Numbered from the stretch's first letter, positions 34,156-43,833 are shown. The stretch is DNA of 64,000 nucleotides from Adlercreutzia murintestinalis (GCF_943192905.1 NZ_CALPCC010000006.1:43691-107690), one strand, 5' to 3'. A program made the numbers and translations. The notes: a model not told the origin generated them from the letters alone.

Positions 34156-35202
34156 CCGCCCCTCTTCCGTCATCGCATGGAGCAGCTTGCGCACCTTTTC
34201 CAATTGCCCCCGATTCACGCTCACTGCACCGCTCGGATCGACATAGGCCATCAACTCTTCATCTTCCAACATGCCGTCCATACAACGCAACGCCATAGCA
34301 CCCGAAGCCCGTATCTTCTCAGCTAGAGCGTCCTCGTCTTTCTCGTCTTCTGCCATCGTACCCATCATGCGCGCACCACAGAGAGTCAGCAGATCCCCTA
34401 GACGGCCAACAGCAGATGCCACATCCGAATCGACCGCATCAGCGATAGCGGGTATCAGCTCGCCAGCTTCCAGCATCAACTGCTTCATACAGCTATACAG
34501 CGCGAACATCTGCAGGCTCGCCGACACCTCTTCCCCACCGATCTGCTCAGCACGCGCCGCTATCACCGTCTCGTCTTCGAAGATGGCCCAAAAGCCCAAA
34601 TACCCACCGCTCTCAAATGGGAAAACATGATCGCTCCACCATTGAGCGAACTGCCGCAGCCAGTGCTCGGCGCCAGCGAAGCCCTCTTCCTCATCCAACT
34701 GCATGAAGCCGTGAACGATCCCATCCAGCTCATCCATCATCTCGTCAAGCTCTTCCGCGGTATACGAGCGAAGGCGCTCAACGGCCTTTTGATAATGCAG
34801 AGAATCCCGTACTGCATCGGCCAGAGCATCGATATCCGTCGGTCCGCAAGCAAGGCCCTCGAACAGATCGCAACCCGATATATCGATCAGCTTCGAGAAC
34901 AGGATCAGATTTTGCAGTTGATTCATCTTGAAACGGAGCGCTTCCACCTTATCCTTGAGGACCCTCTGGATCGCAGAGAAGCCTTGCTCAAGCACTTCTC
35001 CTATCTCATCGAGTTCCAGCCCGTATTTTTGCAGAACCATGATCTTCCCAAGGCGCTCGATGTCCGCCTCTGAATAGAGCCGCCGATTATTCGCAACGCT
35101 TTCCCCTGTTCGCGCCGGGCACAGCAACCCTATCTGATCGTAGTATCGCAAAGTGGATTCTGACACGCCGGTCAACTTGGAAACCTCGCCAATGGTCATC
35201 AT
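34141..35202 (-). CDS. MerR-family transcriptional regulator with a long effector domain
   Basis: The 353-aa product starts MMTIGEVSKLTGVSESTLRYYDQIGLLCPAR, the MerR winged HTH, then a helix (LRFKMNQLQNLILFSKLIDI) for dimerisation. The 230-residue remainder is acidic and helical (EELDEMMDELDGIVHGFMQ, AEHWLRQFAQWWSDHVF). It resembles TipAS-like sensor domains in size, but I cannot assign it. The ATG at 35202 follows GGAGGTGAGGTCC. No target gene is evident; it may control itself or the alkA-yfcE pair. Confidence 0.88.
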   Translation of the reverse strand: MMTIGEVSKLTGVSESTLRYYDQIGLLCPARTGESVANNRRLYSEADIERLGKIMVLQKYGLELDEIGEVLEQGFSAIQRVLKDKVEALRFKMNQLQNLILFSKLIDISGCDLFEGLACGPTDIDALADAVRDSLHYQKAVERLRSYTAEELDEMMDELDGIVHGFMQLDEEEGFAGAEHWLRQFAQWWSDHVFPFESGGYLGFWAIFEDETVIAARAEQIGGEEVSASLQMFALYSCMKQLMLEAGELIPAIADAVDSDVASAVGRLGDLLTLCGARMMGTMAEDEKDEDALAEKIRASGAMALRCMDGMLEDEELMAYVDPSGAVSVNRGQLEKVRKLLHAMTEEGRSEGE

Positions 35203-35262
35203 GGACCTCACCTCCACAGCAAGTGTACGCCCTCAAGTCGCTTGAGGGTCAAGGGCCGCACA

Positions 35263-35910
35263 TCACTTTTTCTTCGGCGCGAAATCCTTCTGGAAGCCCT
35301 CAACGGTACCGTGGGCCACTTCCCACAAATAAAGGCTCGCGACGCTGCCATAGGGGCTATAGCGGCGGCGGTACTTCTTGAAAAGCTGCTTGGTGATCTT
35401 GCGATGATGATAGGTCATGCGCATGCCGCGCTGGATGCCCAGATCGTCGAACGCGAGGATATCCTGACGCCCCATGCTGAACAGGAGCGTCATCTCAGCG
35501 GTCCAGCGGCCAATCCCCTTGAGAGAGGACAGCGTGGCGATAGCATCTTCGTCGCTCATCTGCTCGAGAGCTCCTAGATCGAACTCCCCGCCTGCCACCT
35601 TGCGCGCCACGTCCTTGATGTAGGACGCTTTGCGAAACGTCATCCCGAGCGCCTGCAGCTCGTCTTCTGAGAGCGTGTCAATCGCATCGGGCGTGGTCGC
35701 GCCCACACGCTCACCCAAACGAGCGATGATGGTCCTCTGCGCCACGGCTGATATCTGCTGACCGATGATGCTGTTCACGATAGACGAGAACACATCATCG
35801 TCCACAGTGCGCTCCACGCGGCCCACCTGTGCGATCACCTGCGCGAGCGTCGTATCGCGTTTGGCAAGGTAATCCATCGCCTCATCGGGGTATGCAAAGA
35901 ACTTCGTCAT
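35263..35910 (-). CDS. DNA-3-methyladenine glycosylase II (AlkA-type HhH-GPD)
   Basis: Removes alkylated bases from DNA. The 215-aa product has the HhH-GPD fold: VNSIIGQQISAVAQRTII, then LKGIGRWTAEMTLLFSMGR and ILAFDDLGIQRGMRM, which holds the catalytic Asp. It lacks the extra N-terminal domain of E. coli AlkA and has no four-Cys cluster as in endonuclease III. The start overlaps the stop codon of the upstream phosphodiesterase gene by 4 bp (ATGA), so the two form an operon. Confidence 0.9.
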   Translation of the reverse strand: MTKFFAYPDEAMDYLAKRDTTLAQVIAQVGRVERTVDDDVFSSIVNSIIGQQISAVAQRTIIARLGERVGATTPDAIDTLSEDELQALGMTFRKASYIKDVARKVAGGEFDLGALEQMSDEDAIATLSSLKGIGRWTAEMTLLFSMGRQDILAFDDLGIQRGMRMTYHHRKITKQLFKKYRRRYSPYGSVASLYLWEVAHGTVEGFQKDFAPKKK

Positions 35911-36533
35911 GGCAAGCGGATGATATAAACGTCAGCCACGCGACCATCCTCAATATCAACCAGTGCAGCGTTATGGCCGCTTCCGCTGCGCGAACGCGTC
36001 GGCGAACCGGGGCAGAGCACCACCGTATCGCCATCCAGCCGCACCTCGGGCACATGGGTGTGCCCATGCACGGCCAGCTGCGGCATCTCCTTCACTGCAG
36101 CCACCACCGTGGGCGGTCGTCCGTGCAGAGCAATGCGCAAGTCGGTCGGAATATGCATCATGGCAATGTCGATGCCATCAAAGGTGAGGCTGCGCAGATC
36201 GCCCACGCCCCCATCAGAATCCCAGAAGGCCGCACGATCGTTGTTGCCGAGCACCGCTACCGTGCGGCAGATGGCACCGAGCTCATCGAGCGCGCTCTGC
36301 ACGCCGATATCCCCCGCGTGCAGGATCAGGTCGCACGCCCGCACATCCGGTGCGCTCTCAGGCCATACATCGCGCAACGTCGCACGGCCCTCAGCATCGT
36401 AGGTAACTTCATACCGCTTCACCGCCGCCTCAGCAAGGCGCTCCGCGCTCCACTCGCCATTGAACAGATCGAACGCCTCCGCTGGCAGCGGCCCATGCGT
36501 ATCGCTTATCACGCCGATGCGTTTTTGAGCCAT
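35907..36533 (-). CDS. YfcE/MJ0936-type metallophosphoesterase
   Basis: The 208-aa product has the calcineurin-like metal motifs in order: GVISDTHGPLP, LILHAGDIG, VLGNNDRAAFW and AVHGHTHVPEV. Such enzymes split phosphodiesters with two divalent metals; the physiological substrate is not known. The ATG at 36533 follows GCGAGGTATGC; an upstream in-frame start at 36653 lacks an RBS. It is coupled by a 4-bp overlap to the alkA-type gene. The 221-bp gap to ilvC shows no gene. Confidence 0.88.
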   Translation of the reverse strand: MAQKRIGVISDTHGPLPAEAFDLFNGEWSAERLAEAAVKRYEVTYDAEGRATLRDVWPESAPDVRACDLILHAGDIGVQSALDELGAICRTVAVLGNNDRAAFWDSDGGVGDLRSLTFDGIDIAMMHIPTDLRIALHGRPPTVVAAVKEMPQLAVHGHTHVPEVRLDGDTVVLCPGSPTRSRSGSGHNAALVDIEDGRVADVYIIRLP

Positions 36534-36754
36534 GCATACCTCGCTTCTCGCAGAAGGAACATCCGTCGATCTCTTGCCAACCATCTTAGCGGTCATGGAA
36601 CAACGCGAGAAGCCCGAGGTGCGGTTTCGTATCACACGAAAGCCCCACGGCACGCGGTATCACGCGGCACCATAGGGCTTGAATGTGAATTGAACATGCA
36701 GATTGCGGCTGCGCGGCGCCGAAGGGTCTCGGGCACCGTTGAAGCGCGCGAAAC

Positions 36755-37747
36755 CTACTTGATCCAGCTGAACATGCCGCGGATCTTCTCGCCGGTCTTC
36801 TCTATCTCGTGGTCGTTGATGGCCTCACGCTGCTCGATCAACCACTTGTGGCCGTTCTTGCAATCCTCCACGAACTCGCGCGCGAAGCTACCATCCTGAA
36901 TGCGCGCCAGGATCTCCTTCATAGCAGCGCGGCTCTGCTCGTTGATCACCTTCGGGCCTGCGTAGTACTCGCCATACTCGGCCGTGTTGCTGATGGAGTA
37001 GTTCATGAAATGGATGCCGCTCTCATACATCAGGTCCACGATCATCTTCATCTCGTGGTAGCACTCGAAGTACGCCAGCTCAGGCGGATAGCCCGCATCC
37101 ACCAGCGTCTCGAAGCCCGCCTTCACCAATTCAACCACGCCACCGCAGAGCACCGCCTGCTCACCGAACAGGTCCTCTTCGGTCTCCTGCTTGAACGTGG
37201 CCTTGATGACACCCGAGCGCGCACCGCCCACGCCCCATGCATACGACAGCGCAATATCCCACGCATCTCCGGTGGCATCCTGCTGAACGCAAATGAGATC
37301 GGGCACGCCGGAACCCTCCGTGTACTGGCGGCGCACGATGTGGCCTGGCCCCTTCGGTGCGCACATGATCACGTTCACGTCTTCAGGCGGCGTGATGTAG
37401 CCATAGTGAATGTTGAAGCCGTGCGCGAACGCCAGCGTATCGCCGGCTTTCAGATGCGGTGCGATATATTCCTCGTAGACCTGCGGTTGCAGTTCGTCGG
37501 GAACAAGAATCATGATCAGGTCAGCCTCTTCGGCAGCCGTGGCCATATCGACCACTTTCAAGCCAGCTTCTTCAGCCGCCTCGATATTCTTCGACCCCGC
37601 GCGCAGACCCACGCGGACATCACAGCCGGAGTCCTTCAGGTTCAAGGCATGCGCATGCCCTTGGCTGCCATATCCGATGACAGCGATCTTCTTGTCCTTG
37701 ATGATGGACGGGTTGCAATCTTCTTCGTGATAAATCGTGACAGCCAT
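36755..37747 (-). CDS. ilvC: Ketol-acid reductoisomerase
   Basis: Isomerises and reduces acetolactate or acetohydroxybutyrate, the second common step to valine, leucine and isoleucine. The 330-aa class I enzyme has [21 protein letters not shown] (nucleotide binding), [32 protein letters not shown] with metal ligands Asp/Glu, and [15 protein letters not shown]. The [10 protein letters not shown] loop after the glycine motif points to NADPH use. The ATG at 37747 follows GAAAGGGAACATAACACC. It ends the ilvD-ilvB-ilvN-ilvC operon. Confidence 0.97.
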   Translation of the reverse strand: MAVTIYHEEDCNPSIIKDKKIAVIGYGSQGHAHALNLKDSGCDVRVGLRAGSKNIEAAEEAGLKVVDMATAAEEADLIMILVPDELQPQVYEEYIAPHLKAGDTLAFAHGFNIHYGYITPPEDVNVIMCAPKGPGHIVRRQYTEGSGVPDLICVQQDATGDAWDIALSYAWGVGGARSGVIKATFKQETEEDLFGEQAVLCGGVVELVKAGFETLVDAGYPPELAYFECYHEMKMIVDLMYESGIHFMNYSISNTAEYGEYYAGPKVINEQSRAAMKEILARIQDGSFAREFVEDCKNGHKWLIEQREAINDHEIEKTGEKIRGMFSWIK

Positions 37748-37764
37748 GGTGTTATGTTCCCTTT

Positions 37765-38259
37765 CTACTCGGCTGATCTATCCTTGGAATTACGCGACAT
37801 GGCGATCTTACCCGTGCGTATGACCTCTTTGAGCCCATATGCTCGGAACAGATCCTCCAGGCCGCGCAGTTTCTCTTCGTCGCCCGTAGCTTCGATGATG
37901 AGCGAACTGCGCCCCACATCAACGATCTTCGCACGGAAGATGTTGGCGATCTCGATGATTTCATTACGACGATCGGGTGTCGCGTTCACCTTGATGAGCA
38001 CCAGTTCGCGCTCGATGGCCCCCTCGTCGGTCAGGTCGGTGATCTTGTGGACGCTGATAAGCTTGTGCAGCTGTTTCGTGATCTGCTCATAGCCTACCTC
38101 ATCCGCATTCACGATAGCCGTCACCCGACTCATCGTAGGATCCTCAGTGGGACCCACCGACAACGACTCGATGTTGAAGCCGCGCCGCGATATCAACCCG
38201 GTCACGCGCGAGAGGACGCCAGGCTTGTTCTCCACTAGAACGGAGAGGACGTGCTTCAT
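37765..38259 (-). CDS. ilvN: Acetolactate synthase small (regulatory) subunit
   Basis: Binds the large subunit and gives valine feedback control. The 164-aa product has an N-terminal ACT domain ([32 protein letters not shown]) and the ALS_ss_C domain. The ATG at 38259 is preferred because AAGGAG lies 10 nt upstream. A GTG at 38268 overlaps the ilvB stop codon (GTGA) but touches the SD. It is third in the ilv operon, 17 bp before ilvC. Confidence 0.95.
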   Translation of the reverse strand: MKHVLSVLVENKPGVLSRVTGLISRRGFNIESLSVGPTEDPTMSRVTAIVNADEVGYEQITKQLHKLISVHKITDLTDEGAIERELVLIKVNATPDRRNEIIEIANIFRAKIVDVGRSSLIIEATGDEEKLRGLEDLFRAYGLKEVIRTGKIAMSRNSKDRSAE

Positions 38260-38264
38260 GATCC

Positions 38265-40229
38265 TCACGCTCCTTCCGTCTCGCTGAATTCTTCGGCGCT
38301 CATGCGCTCGTGTTTATCATCCGGATCGCTTTCCCAGCGGCCACCGAACTGCGCGTCGATGGTGGCGCACGGCGAGCGATCCTCAGCGGGCGTCGCGGGC
38401 ATATCAGTGCGCACCGCCCCCACCGCCACATCGATGGCACCCATCACGTCATCGAGCGCCGAGCCAGGTGCGACCATGGGGTACACGTTCTGCTCAGGCG
38501 ATATCTTGACGTCCAACAGATAGGGCCCATCATGTGCCAGCATGCGCGCGATCGCATCGCTGACCTGCCCAGGCTCGTCTATCCGTTCGGCCTGCCACCC
38601 ATATGCATCAGCCAACTTTACGAAATCGGGGTTCGGTTCCAGGATCGTCTCGGAATAGCGCTGCTGGTAGAACAGCTTTTGCCATTGATGCACCATCCCC
38701 AACGCCCGGTTATCTAAGATCATCACTTTCACCGGCACGCCATTGATGGCAGCAGTGGCCATTTCCTGGGAATTCATCTGGAACGAACCATCTCCGGCAA
38801 CGCACACGACTTGCTTATCCGGGCAGCCCAACGCAGCGCCAATAGCCGCAGGAAAGCCGAAACCCATCGTGCCCAAGCCACCGCTCGAAAGCCAACTGCG
38901 CGGCGTTTCGCGATCAACGAATTGATGTGCCCACATCTGATGCTGCCCCACTTCGGTCACGACCACCGATGCGCGCGGATCAAGCTGATCTGAAAGCTCT
39001 TCCATCACCAGTTCTGGCACGATCTCAGCATCATCCTCTTTGATGTTGGGATGATAGAACGGAAAGCGCGTGCGCCACCCGCTGATCGTCTCGATCCAAG
39101 CCTGCGTCTGCGGATGCGCATCATCTTTGACCAGCTGATCGATCATGCCCGCCAAGACACCCTTCGCATCTCCTACGATGGGCACCTGAGCTTCACGCAC
39201 CTTGCCGATCTCAGCCGGGTCAATGTCAATATGCACCACATCGGCATGCGGCGCGAATTCGGACAGCTTGCCGGTCACGCGATCAGAGAAGCGGGCACCC
39301 ACCGCGATCAGCAAATCGCTTTCGGTAACCGCCAGGTTCGAGTACTTAGCACCATGCATGCCCACCGCCCCCAAGTTCAGAGGGTGCGACGCAGGGAAAG
39401 CACCTTTGCCCATCAGGGTGGTTACCACCGGGATCTGCATCAGGTCAGCAAGGCGAATCAGCTCATCGCTCGCCTCAGAGGTGACCACGCCGCCTCCCAC
39501 ATACAGGATCGGTCGGCGCGCATCCTCCAAGAGCCTGCACGCCGCGCGTATTTGCTTGGCATTCCCACGATACGTTGGCTTATAGGAGGGGATGCTTACT
39601 TGGTCGGGGTATTCGAACACCATCTCGGCCCCCGCCAGATCGCTGGGCACGTCGATCAGAACCGGCCCCGGGCGCCCCGTTGATGCAATGTGGAACGCTT
39701 CCCGAAACGTAGCCGTCAGCTCGTCGGTCGATTGGAGCAAGAACGAGTGCTTCACCACCGGCATGGTAATGCCCACGATGTCCGACTCCTGAAACGAGTC
39801 TGTGCCGATCACCGGTCGCGGCACCTGACCGGTTATGACCACGAGAGGGATCGAATCCATGTACGCGGTCGCGATGCCCGTCACCGTGTTCGTCGCACCG
39901 GGCCCGCTGGTCACGATGGCGACCCCTGGACGCCCTGTTGCGCGCGCATAGCCATCGGCCATATGCACCGCCCCCTGCTCGTGGCGCGCGAGCACGTGAT
40001 GCAGCTGCGTAGAGTCGAACAATGCATCGTATATCTTGATGGCCTGACCACCTGGATATCCAAAGACGATGTCCACCCCTTCAGCCTCCAGCGAAGCCAC
40101 GATGGCTTCAGCACCGAGCATGGTCTTGCCCTGCTTTGCCGTTTGAGACCCAAGGCCGCGCGGTGCACCCACGCTCGCAGCGCTGCGACGCTCGGATTTC
40201 GACGCTTCTGTCGTCTTCTTCGCACTCAT
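38265..40229 (-). CDS. ilvB: Acetolactate synthase large (catalytic) subunit
   Basis: Joins two pyruvates, or pyruvate and 2-oxobutyrate, with thiamine diphosphate and FAD. The product shows VDIVFGYPGGQAIKIYDAL, HEQGAVHMADGYARATG with the catalytic Glu, and the ThDP motif GDGSFQMNSQEMATAAINGVPVKVMILDN. As read from ATG 40229 it has 654 aa with a basic Ser/Ala/Lys-rich extension of 36 residues. An internal ATG at 40121 (TMLGAEAIV), with AGGGCAAGACC upstream, would give the usual length. The outer ATG overlaps the ilvD stop (ATGA), which supports coupling. A C-terminal tail of about 35 residues is also longer than usual. Confidence 0.95.
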   Translation of the reverse strand: MSAKKTTEASKSERRSAASVGAPRGLGSQTAKQGKTMLGAEAIVASLEAEGVDIVFGYPGGQAIKIYDALFDSTQLHHVLARHEQGAVHMADGYARATGRPGVAIVTSGPGATNTVTGIATAYMDSIPLVVITGQVPRPVIGTDSFQESDIVGITMPVVKHSFLLQSTDELTATFREAFHIASTGRPGPVLIDVPSDLAGAEMVFEYPDQVSIPSYKPTYRGNAKQIRAACRLLEDARRPILYVGGGVVTSEASDELIRLADLMQIPVVTTLMGKGAFPASHPLNLGAVGMHGAKYSNLAVTESDLLIAVGARFSDRVTGKLSEFAPHADVVHIDIDPAEIGKVREAQVPIVGDAKGVLAGMIDQLVKDDAHPQTQAWIETISGWRTRFPFYHPNIKEDDAEIVPELVMEELSDQLDPRASVVVTEVGQHQMWAHQFVDRETPRSWLSSGGLGTMGFGFPAAIGAALGCPDKQVVCVAGDGSFQMNSQEMATAAINGVPVKVMILDNRALGMVHQWQKLFYQQRYSETILEPNPDFVKLADAYGWQAERIDEPGQVSDAIARMLAHDGPYLLDVKISPEQNVYPMVAPGSALDDVMGAIDVAVGAVRTDMPATPAEDRSPCATIDAQFGGRWESDPDDKHERMSAEEFSETEGA

Positions 40230-41899
40230 GCGACATACGCCCCCTCATCAGCAGACGAAACGAGGCGCGCATATTTAGCAAGCACGCCATGATCATGCTT
40301 AGGGGCAGGCGGCACCCAGGCCGCTCGGCGGCGCTCAAGTTCCTCATCGGGCACATTCAGCGTCAATTGCCCCCCATCGATATCAACCGTGATCGAATCA
40401 CCCTCTTCGATCAAAGCGATAGGACCGCCCGCAGCAGCCTCGGGGCTCACATGTCCCACGGCCGGACCCTTCGTCGCGCCGGAGAAGCGCCCATCGGTGA
40501 GCAGCGCCACGCTCGTGGACAGCCCCATGCCCACGATGGATGACGTCGGAGTGAGCATCTCGCGCATGCCCGGGCCGCCTTGCGGACCTTCGTAGCGGAT
40601 CACCACCACATCGCCTGGACGAACGCCGCCCGCATTGATGACCTCGCATGCAGCCTCTTCGCTCTCGAACACACGCGCTGGACCGGTATGGCACATCATC
40701 GTGGGATCAACGGCCGCTTTCTTCACGATAGCCCCATGGGGGGCCAGGTTGCCATGCAGCACCCGCAAAGCGCCCTCAGCGCTGAACGGGTCATCGTGTA
40801 GGCGGCACACCTCGCCATCAGCCGGTCGCGTACACGCTGTCAGATAATCCTTCATCGGCCCCATGCACGTCAGCGCGTCCATATCCAGCAGGCCCAGCTG
40901 TGCGAGCTCATGCATCACCACCGGTACGCCGCCCACCTCGTACAGATCGGAAAGCGGACGCGGACCACTGGGCTGCAGTTTCACCAGATGAGGGGTACGA
41001 GCGCTTGCCGCATCCCAGTCATCCATCGTGATGGGATGGCCCGCCGCGCGCGCAATAGCCGTCAGATGCAACACCGTATTCGTAGAGCCACCGAAGGCCA
41101 TATCGCACTCCATCGCATTGTGGATCGCTGCGCTGCTCACGATATCTTTCACCGTGATGCCATGCGCGACGAGCTCCATCACCTTCATGCCCGCCTCCTT
41201 GGCAAGGCGAATGCGCTCGGAATACACCGCAGGGATGGTACCGTTGCCCGGGAGCGCCACCCCAAGCGCCTCACACAGGCAGTTCATCGAATTAGCGGTG
41301 AACAGTCCCGAGCAACTACCGCACGTAGGACACGCGGTATCCTCGTAGTACCTCAGCTGTTCTTCGCTCATCGTGCCATTCAGTACCGACGCAGCCCCAT
41401 CGAACAGCGTGTTCAAGTCGGTGGTTGGGCCGCATCCGCCCGGTTGGTGTCCTGCCAACATCGGACCACCCGAAACGAACACCGTCGGAATGTCCACCCG
41501 CAACGCTCCTATCAGCATGCCCGGCACCACTTTGTCACAGTTGGGAATGCATACCATGCCGTCGAAGGCATGCCCCTGCACCGCGCACTCAACCGAATCA
41601 GCGATCACCTCGCGCGAGACCAGCGAATAATGCATACCATCATGGTTCATGGCGATGCCATCGCACACGCCGATGGTGGATATCTCGAACGGCACGCCAC
41701 CGGCCATGCGGATGCCCGCTTTCACGGCCTCTGCGATCTTGTCGAGATTGGTGTGCCCGGGAATGATGTCGTTGCGCGAGTTGATCACCGCGATGAAGGG
41801 GCGCTCCATCTCTGCATCGGTGATCCCGTCTGCCTTCAATAGGCTGCGGTGCGGTGCGCGCGCCACGCCGCGTTTGATCTGGTCGCTGCGGTGCTCCAT
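40226..41899 (-). CDS. ilvD: Dihydroxy-acid dehydratase
   Basis: Dehydrates 2,3-dihydroxy acids to 2-oxo acids, the third common step of branched-chain amino acid synthesis, using an Fe-S cluster. The 557-aa product has GVCDGIAMNHDGMHYSL, PNCDKVVPGMLIG, DTACPTCGSCSGLFTANSMNC and TDGRFSGATKGPAVGHV. Cysteines for the cluster are seen in CDK, CPTCGSC. The ATG at 41899 follows GAGGAGGAACT. It is first in the operon, 15 nt after an attenuator hairpin. Confidence 0.97.
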   Translation of the reverse strand: MEHRSDQIKRGVARAPHRSLLKADGITDAEMERPFIAVINSRNDIIPGHTNLDKIAEAVKAGIRMAGGVPFEISTIGVCDGIAMNHDGMHYSLVSREVIADSVECAVQGHAFDGMVCIPNCDKVVPGMLIGALRVDIPTVFVSGGPMLAGHQPGGCGPTTDLNTLFDGAASVLNGTMSEEQLRYYEDTACPTCGSCSGLFTANSMNCLCEALGVALPGNGTIPAVYSERIRLAKEAGMKVMELVAHGITVKDIVSSAAIHNAMECDMAFGGSTNTVLHLTAIARAAGHPITMDDWDAASARTPHLVKLQPSGPRPLSDLYEVGGVPVVMHELAQLGLLDMDALTCMGPMKDYLTACTRPADGEVCRLHDDPFSAEGALRVLHGNLAPHGAIVKKAAVDPTMMCHTGPARVFESEEAACEVINAGGVRPGDVVVIRYEGPQGGPGMREMLTPTSSIVGMGLSTSVALLTDGRFSGATKGPAVGHVSPEAAAGGPIALIEEGDSITVDIDGGQLTLNVPDEELERRRAAWVPPAPKHDHGVLAKYARLVSSADEGAYVA

Positions 41900-41913
41900 A
41901 GTTCCTCCTCAAC

Positions 41914-41935
41914 AAAAAAAGCGCCCTGCCGGCGC
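41914..41935 (-). terminator. Attenuator terminator ahead of ilvD
   Basis: On the minus strand GCGCC (41935-41931) pairs with GGCGC (41925-41921) around a 5-nt loop, followed by seven T residues. It stops 14 nt before ilvD, within reach of the leader structure described next. An intrinsic terminator at this place points to transcription attenuation. Confidence 0.8.
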
Positions 41936-42165
41936 CTGTGCTTCTGTCCCAGAAGGCATGCCCGCAGCTGCGCGCATGATCCCTAACGGTTACGGAGTCA
42001 CCGGTCCGGCCTTACTTGCCAACTGCGACCAGGCGGTAAGCCTTACGAGCCGCAATCGCGTTCATGCTGAACTGCTCGGGGGTGGCGTTCGGGCTGCCCA
42101 CCGCCTGCTCGCACCAACCGCAGGCTCTCTTGAGATGGGTTATTCCCTACTCTCCCTGTCAACGC
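41936..42165 (-). promoter_or_regulatory. T-box-like leader of the ilv operon
   Basis: Read on the minus strand, AGTA-GGG (from 42151) faces CCC-GAA (ending 42088), the loop-E pairing of a T-box Stem I. AGAGAG (42130-42125) and the distal loop GGTTGGTGCGAG (42119-42108) also fit. The triplet after GAAC is GCC (42086-42084), followed by A, which would read alanine; no register gives Ile, Leu or Val. I do not see a clean TGGN antiterminator. A 17-codon frame, MNAIAARKAYRLVAVGK (42065-42012), with I, L, V, V codons lies inside and could be a leader peptide instead, but it has no good SD. Confidence 0.6.
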
Positions 42166-42197
42166 ATTTGCATCTGTATTCGGTTATCTGATTGCGA

Positions 42198-42226
42198 GTA
42201 TACTCGTATTCAAACGAAGAGCAACG
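42198..42226 (-). promoter_or_regulatory. Possible ilv promoter
   Basis: On the minus strand a TTGCTC-like -35 (near 42225) and TATACT -10 (42203-42198) are 16 nt apart, giving a leader of about 290 nt before ilvD. GAGTATACTC is a palindrome, so the -10 could serve the divergent gene as well. Confidence 0.4.
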
Positions 42227-42263
42227 GTTTTTTTTCGTCAGGTGCATAACCAAGGAGGCGACC

Positions 42264-42797
42264 ATGGACTACGAGAGCATGAAGATACACCCAACGGCGC
42301 GTATTGCGCGCGATGCCACGGTCATCGGCAACGTGGAGGTGGGCGCTGAGGTATGCATACTGTTCGGTGCGGTGGTGCGCGGCGATTTGGACGGACGCAT
42401 CGTCATCGGCGATCGCAGCAACGTGCAAGACCTGGTCTGCATCCACCTGCCCGTGCATGGCGAGACCATCATCGCCAACGATGTAGCCATCGGGCATGGA
42501 GCCATCATCCACGGATGCACCATCGAAGAGCACACGCTCATCGGCATGGGCGCTATCGTGCTTGACGGCGCGCATATTGGGCGCGATTGCCTGATCGGTG
42601 CTGGCGCCGTGGTCACCGAGAACAAGGTCATTCCTGATGGGTCGCTCGTCATGGGCACGCCAGCGCGCGTGGTCGGCCAGACCACCGACAAGCACCTTGC
42701 CTACATCGACGGCTCTGTAAAGGAATATCTGAAGATCGGACGCGACCTGGTGGAGCAGGGCATCATCGAAGAGGGCTACGCCGCCAACGGCCACTGA
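42264..42797 (+). CDS. Gamma-carbonic-anhydrase-like hexapeptide protein
   Basis: The 177-aa left-handed beta-helix protein opens IHPTARIARDATVIGNVEVG. The likely metal-binding His residues are in HLPVHGETIIANDVAIGHGAIIHGCTIEEH. This is the gamma-CA/PaaY/YrdA group; many bacterial members have no proven carbonic anhydrase activity. The ATG at 42264 follows AAGGAGGCGACC, a strong RBS; the frame is open upstream from 42192 without one. It diverges from the ilv operon. Confidence 0.9.
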   Translation: MDYESMKIHPTARIARDATVIGNVEVGAEVCILFGAVVRGDLDGRIVIGDRSNVQDLVCIHLPVHGETIIANDVAIGHGAIIHGCTIEEHTLIGMGAIVLDGAHIGRDCLIGAGAVVTENKVIPDGSLVMGTPARVVGQTTDKHLAYIDGSVKEYLKIGRDLVEQGIIEEGYAANGH

Positions 42798-42822
42798 TAC
42801 GGCGGCTGCACGGCTGCCAAGC

Positions 42823-43833
42823 CTAATCCCCGAACATCCGCTTCTCGGAGATGATGTTCTTCGGCTTGCCCTGCAACCACCGATCCAGCTCAGCCATGCG
42901 ATCGCGACGCAGCTGCTCGCTTCCGACGAGCTCATCGGCATATACCCTCACATCCACGAGCAGGCTCTCGCAATCTCCCCCATAAGCTGTCACCAGGTCA
43001 TCCTTGAACAATGGATAGACCTCGCTTTTTGAATCGAGATACACCTCATCATGCCGAGAGGCGATCCACGAGCACAGCATGTCCTCCATATCGAGGTCGG
43101 GTGCCGCCGCCACGCTTTCCTCAAGCGGGAGCCACCGCCGCTCATAGAGCTGCTGCGCTCCCGCACCGCCGATGGTGAACGAGAGGATGGCATTGCGGAT
43201 CAAGTCTTCCACCGCGAGTCGCTTGCCCTTTGAATTCAAGCTCTCGAACACCTCTTGCGACGAATCCTCTGGCGAAAGCTCAATTCCCAGCACGCGCAGA
43301 CGCTCGCATCCGCTCCAAAACGTCGTTTCGTCGAAGTCAGGCTGCGCCATGCGACCGCGGAACACGTCCAGGTTCTCCTGCAGGCGCACCGCCACATCCG
43401 CAGGCTCTTCCTGAAGCCCCAGAAGATACGCCAACATGTCACCGTCAATGGAAGTCAAGAGCAGTTTCGGCTCCGTCCCACCATCGCTGAGCAGGTAACG
43501 CTGCGCTATCTCATTCGCCCGCGCCGCGCGAGCACCGCTTGCTGCCCGCCCACGCTCGACGAATGCCAGCAGCATGAGCGTCACCGTCGTCATGCGCTGC
43601 TGCCCGTCGATGATCTGGAACGCGCGTATGCCGTTCTCTTCCGAGGCGCACGGCGCATACAGGAAGCTGCCGGTGAAATGCGCACGCTCAGCTGCACCAG
43701 CTGCCAGCACATCATCGATCAAATCCTCGCATTCGCGCGCTGTCCACGAATAGACGCGCTGGAACACCGGCACTATGAACTGAGAATCGGGAATACCGAG
43801 CACGTCCAAGATCCCTGTTTCCTTCGCGATCAT
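42823..43833 (-). CDS. DUF262 protein B
   Basis: The 336-aa product has the DUF262 (GmrSD N-terminal, ParB/Srx-like) motifs: IVPVFQRVYSWTARECEDLIDDV, then FQIIDGQQRMTTVTLMLLAF with the DGQQR core, and the FESLNSKGKRLAVEDLIRNAIL helix region. GmrSD-type proteins use this domain for nucleotide-dependent DNA cleavage together with a DUF1524 HNH domain. No HNH part follows here, and the protein ends KRMFGD. It overlaps its neighbour A by 4 bp (ATGA), so both are made together. Role unknown; defence is possible. Confidence 0.85.
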   Translation of the reverse strand: MIAKETGILDVLGIPDSQFIVPVFQRVYSWTARECEDLIDDVLAAGAAERAHFTGSFLYAPCASEENGIRAFQIIDGQQRMTTVTLMLLAFVERGRAASGARAARANEIAQRYLLSDGGTEPKLLLTSIDGDMLAYLLGLQEEPADVAVRLQENLDVFRGRMAQPDFDETTFWSGCERLRVLGIELSPEDSSQEVFESLNSKGKRLAVEDLIRNAILSFTIGGAGAQQLYERRWLPLEESVAAAPDLDMEDMLCSWIASRHDEVYLDSKSEVYPLFKDDLVTAYGGDCESLLVDVRVYADELVGSEQLRRDRMAELDRWLQGKPKNIISEKRMFGD

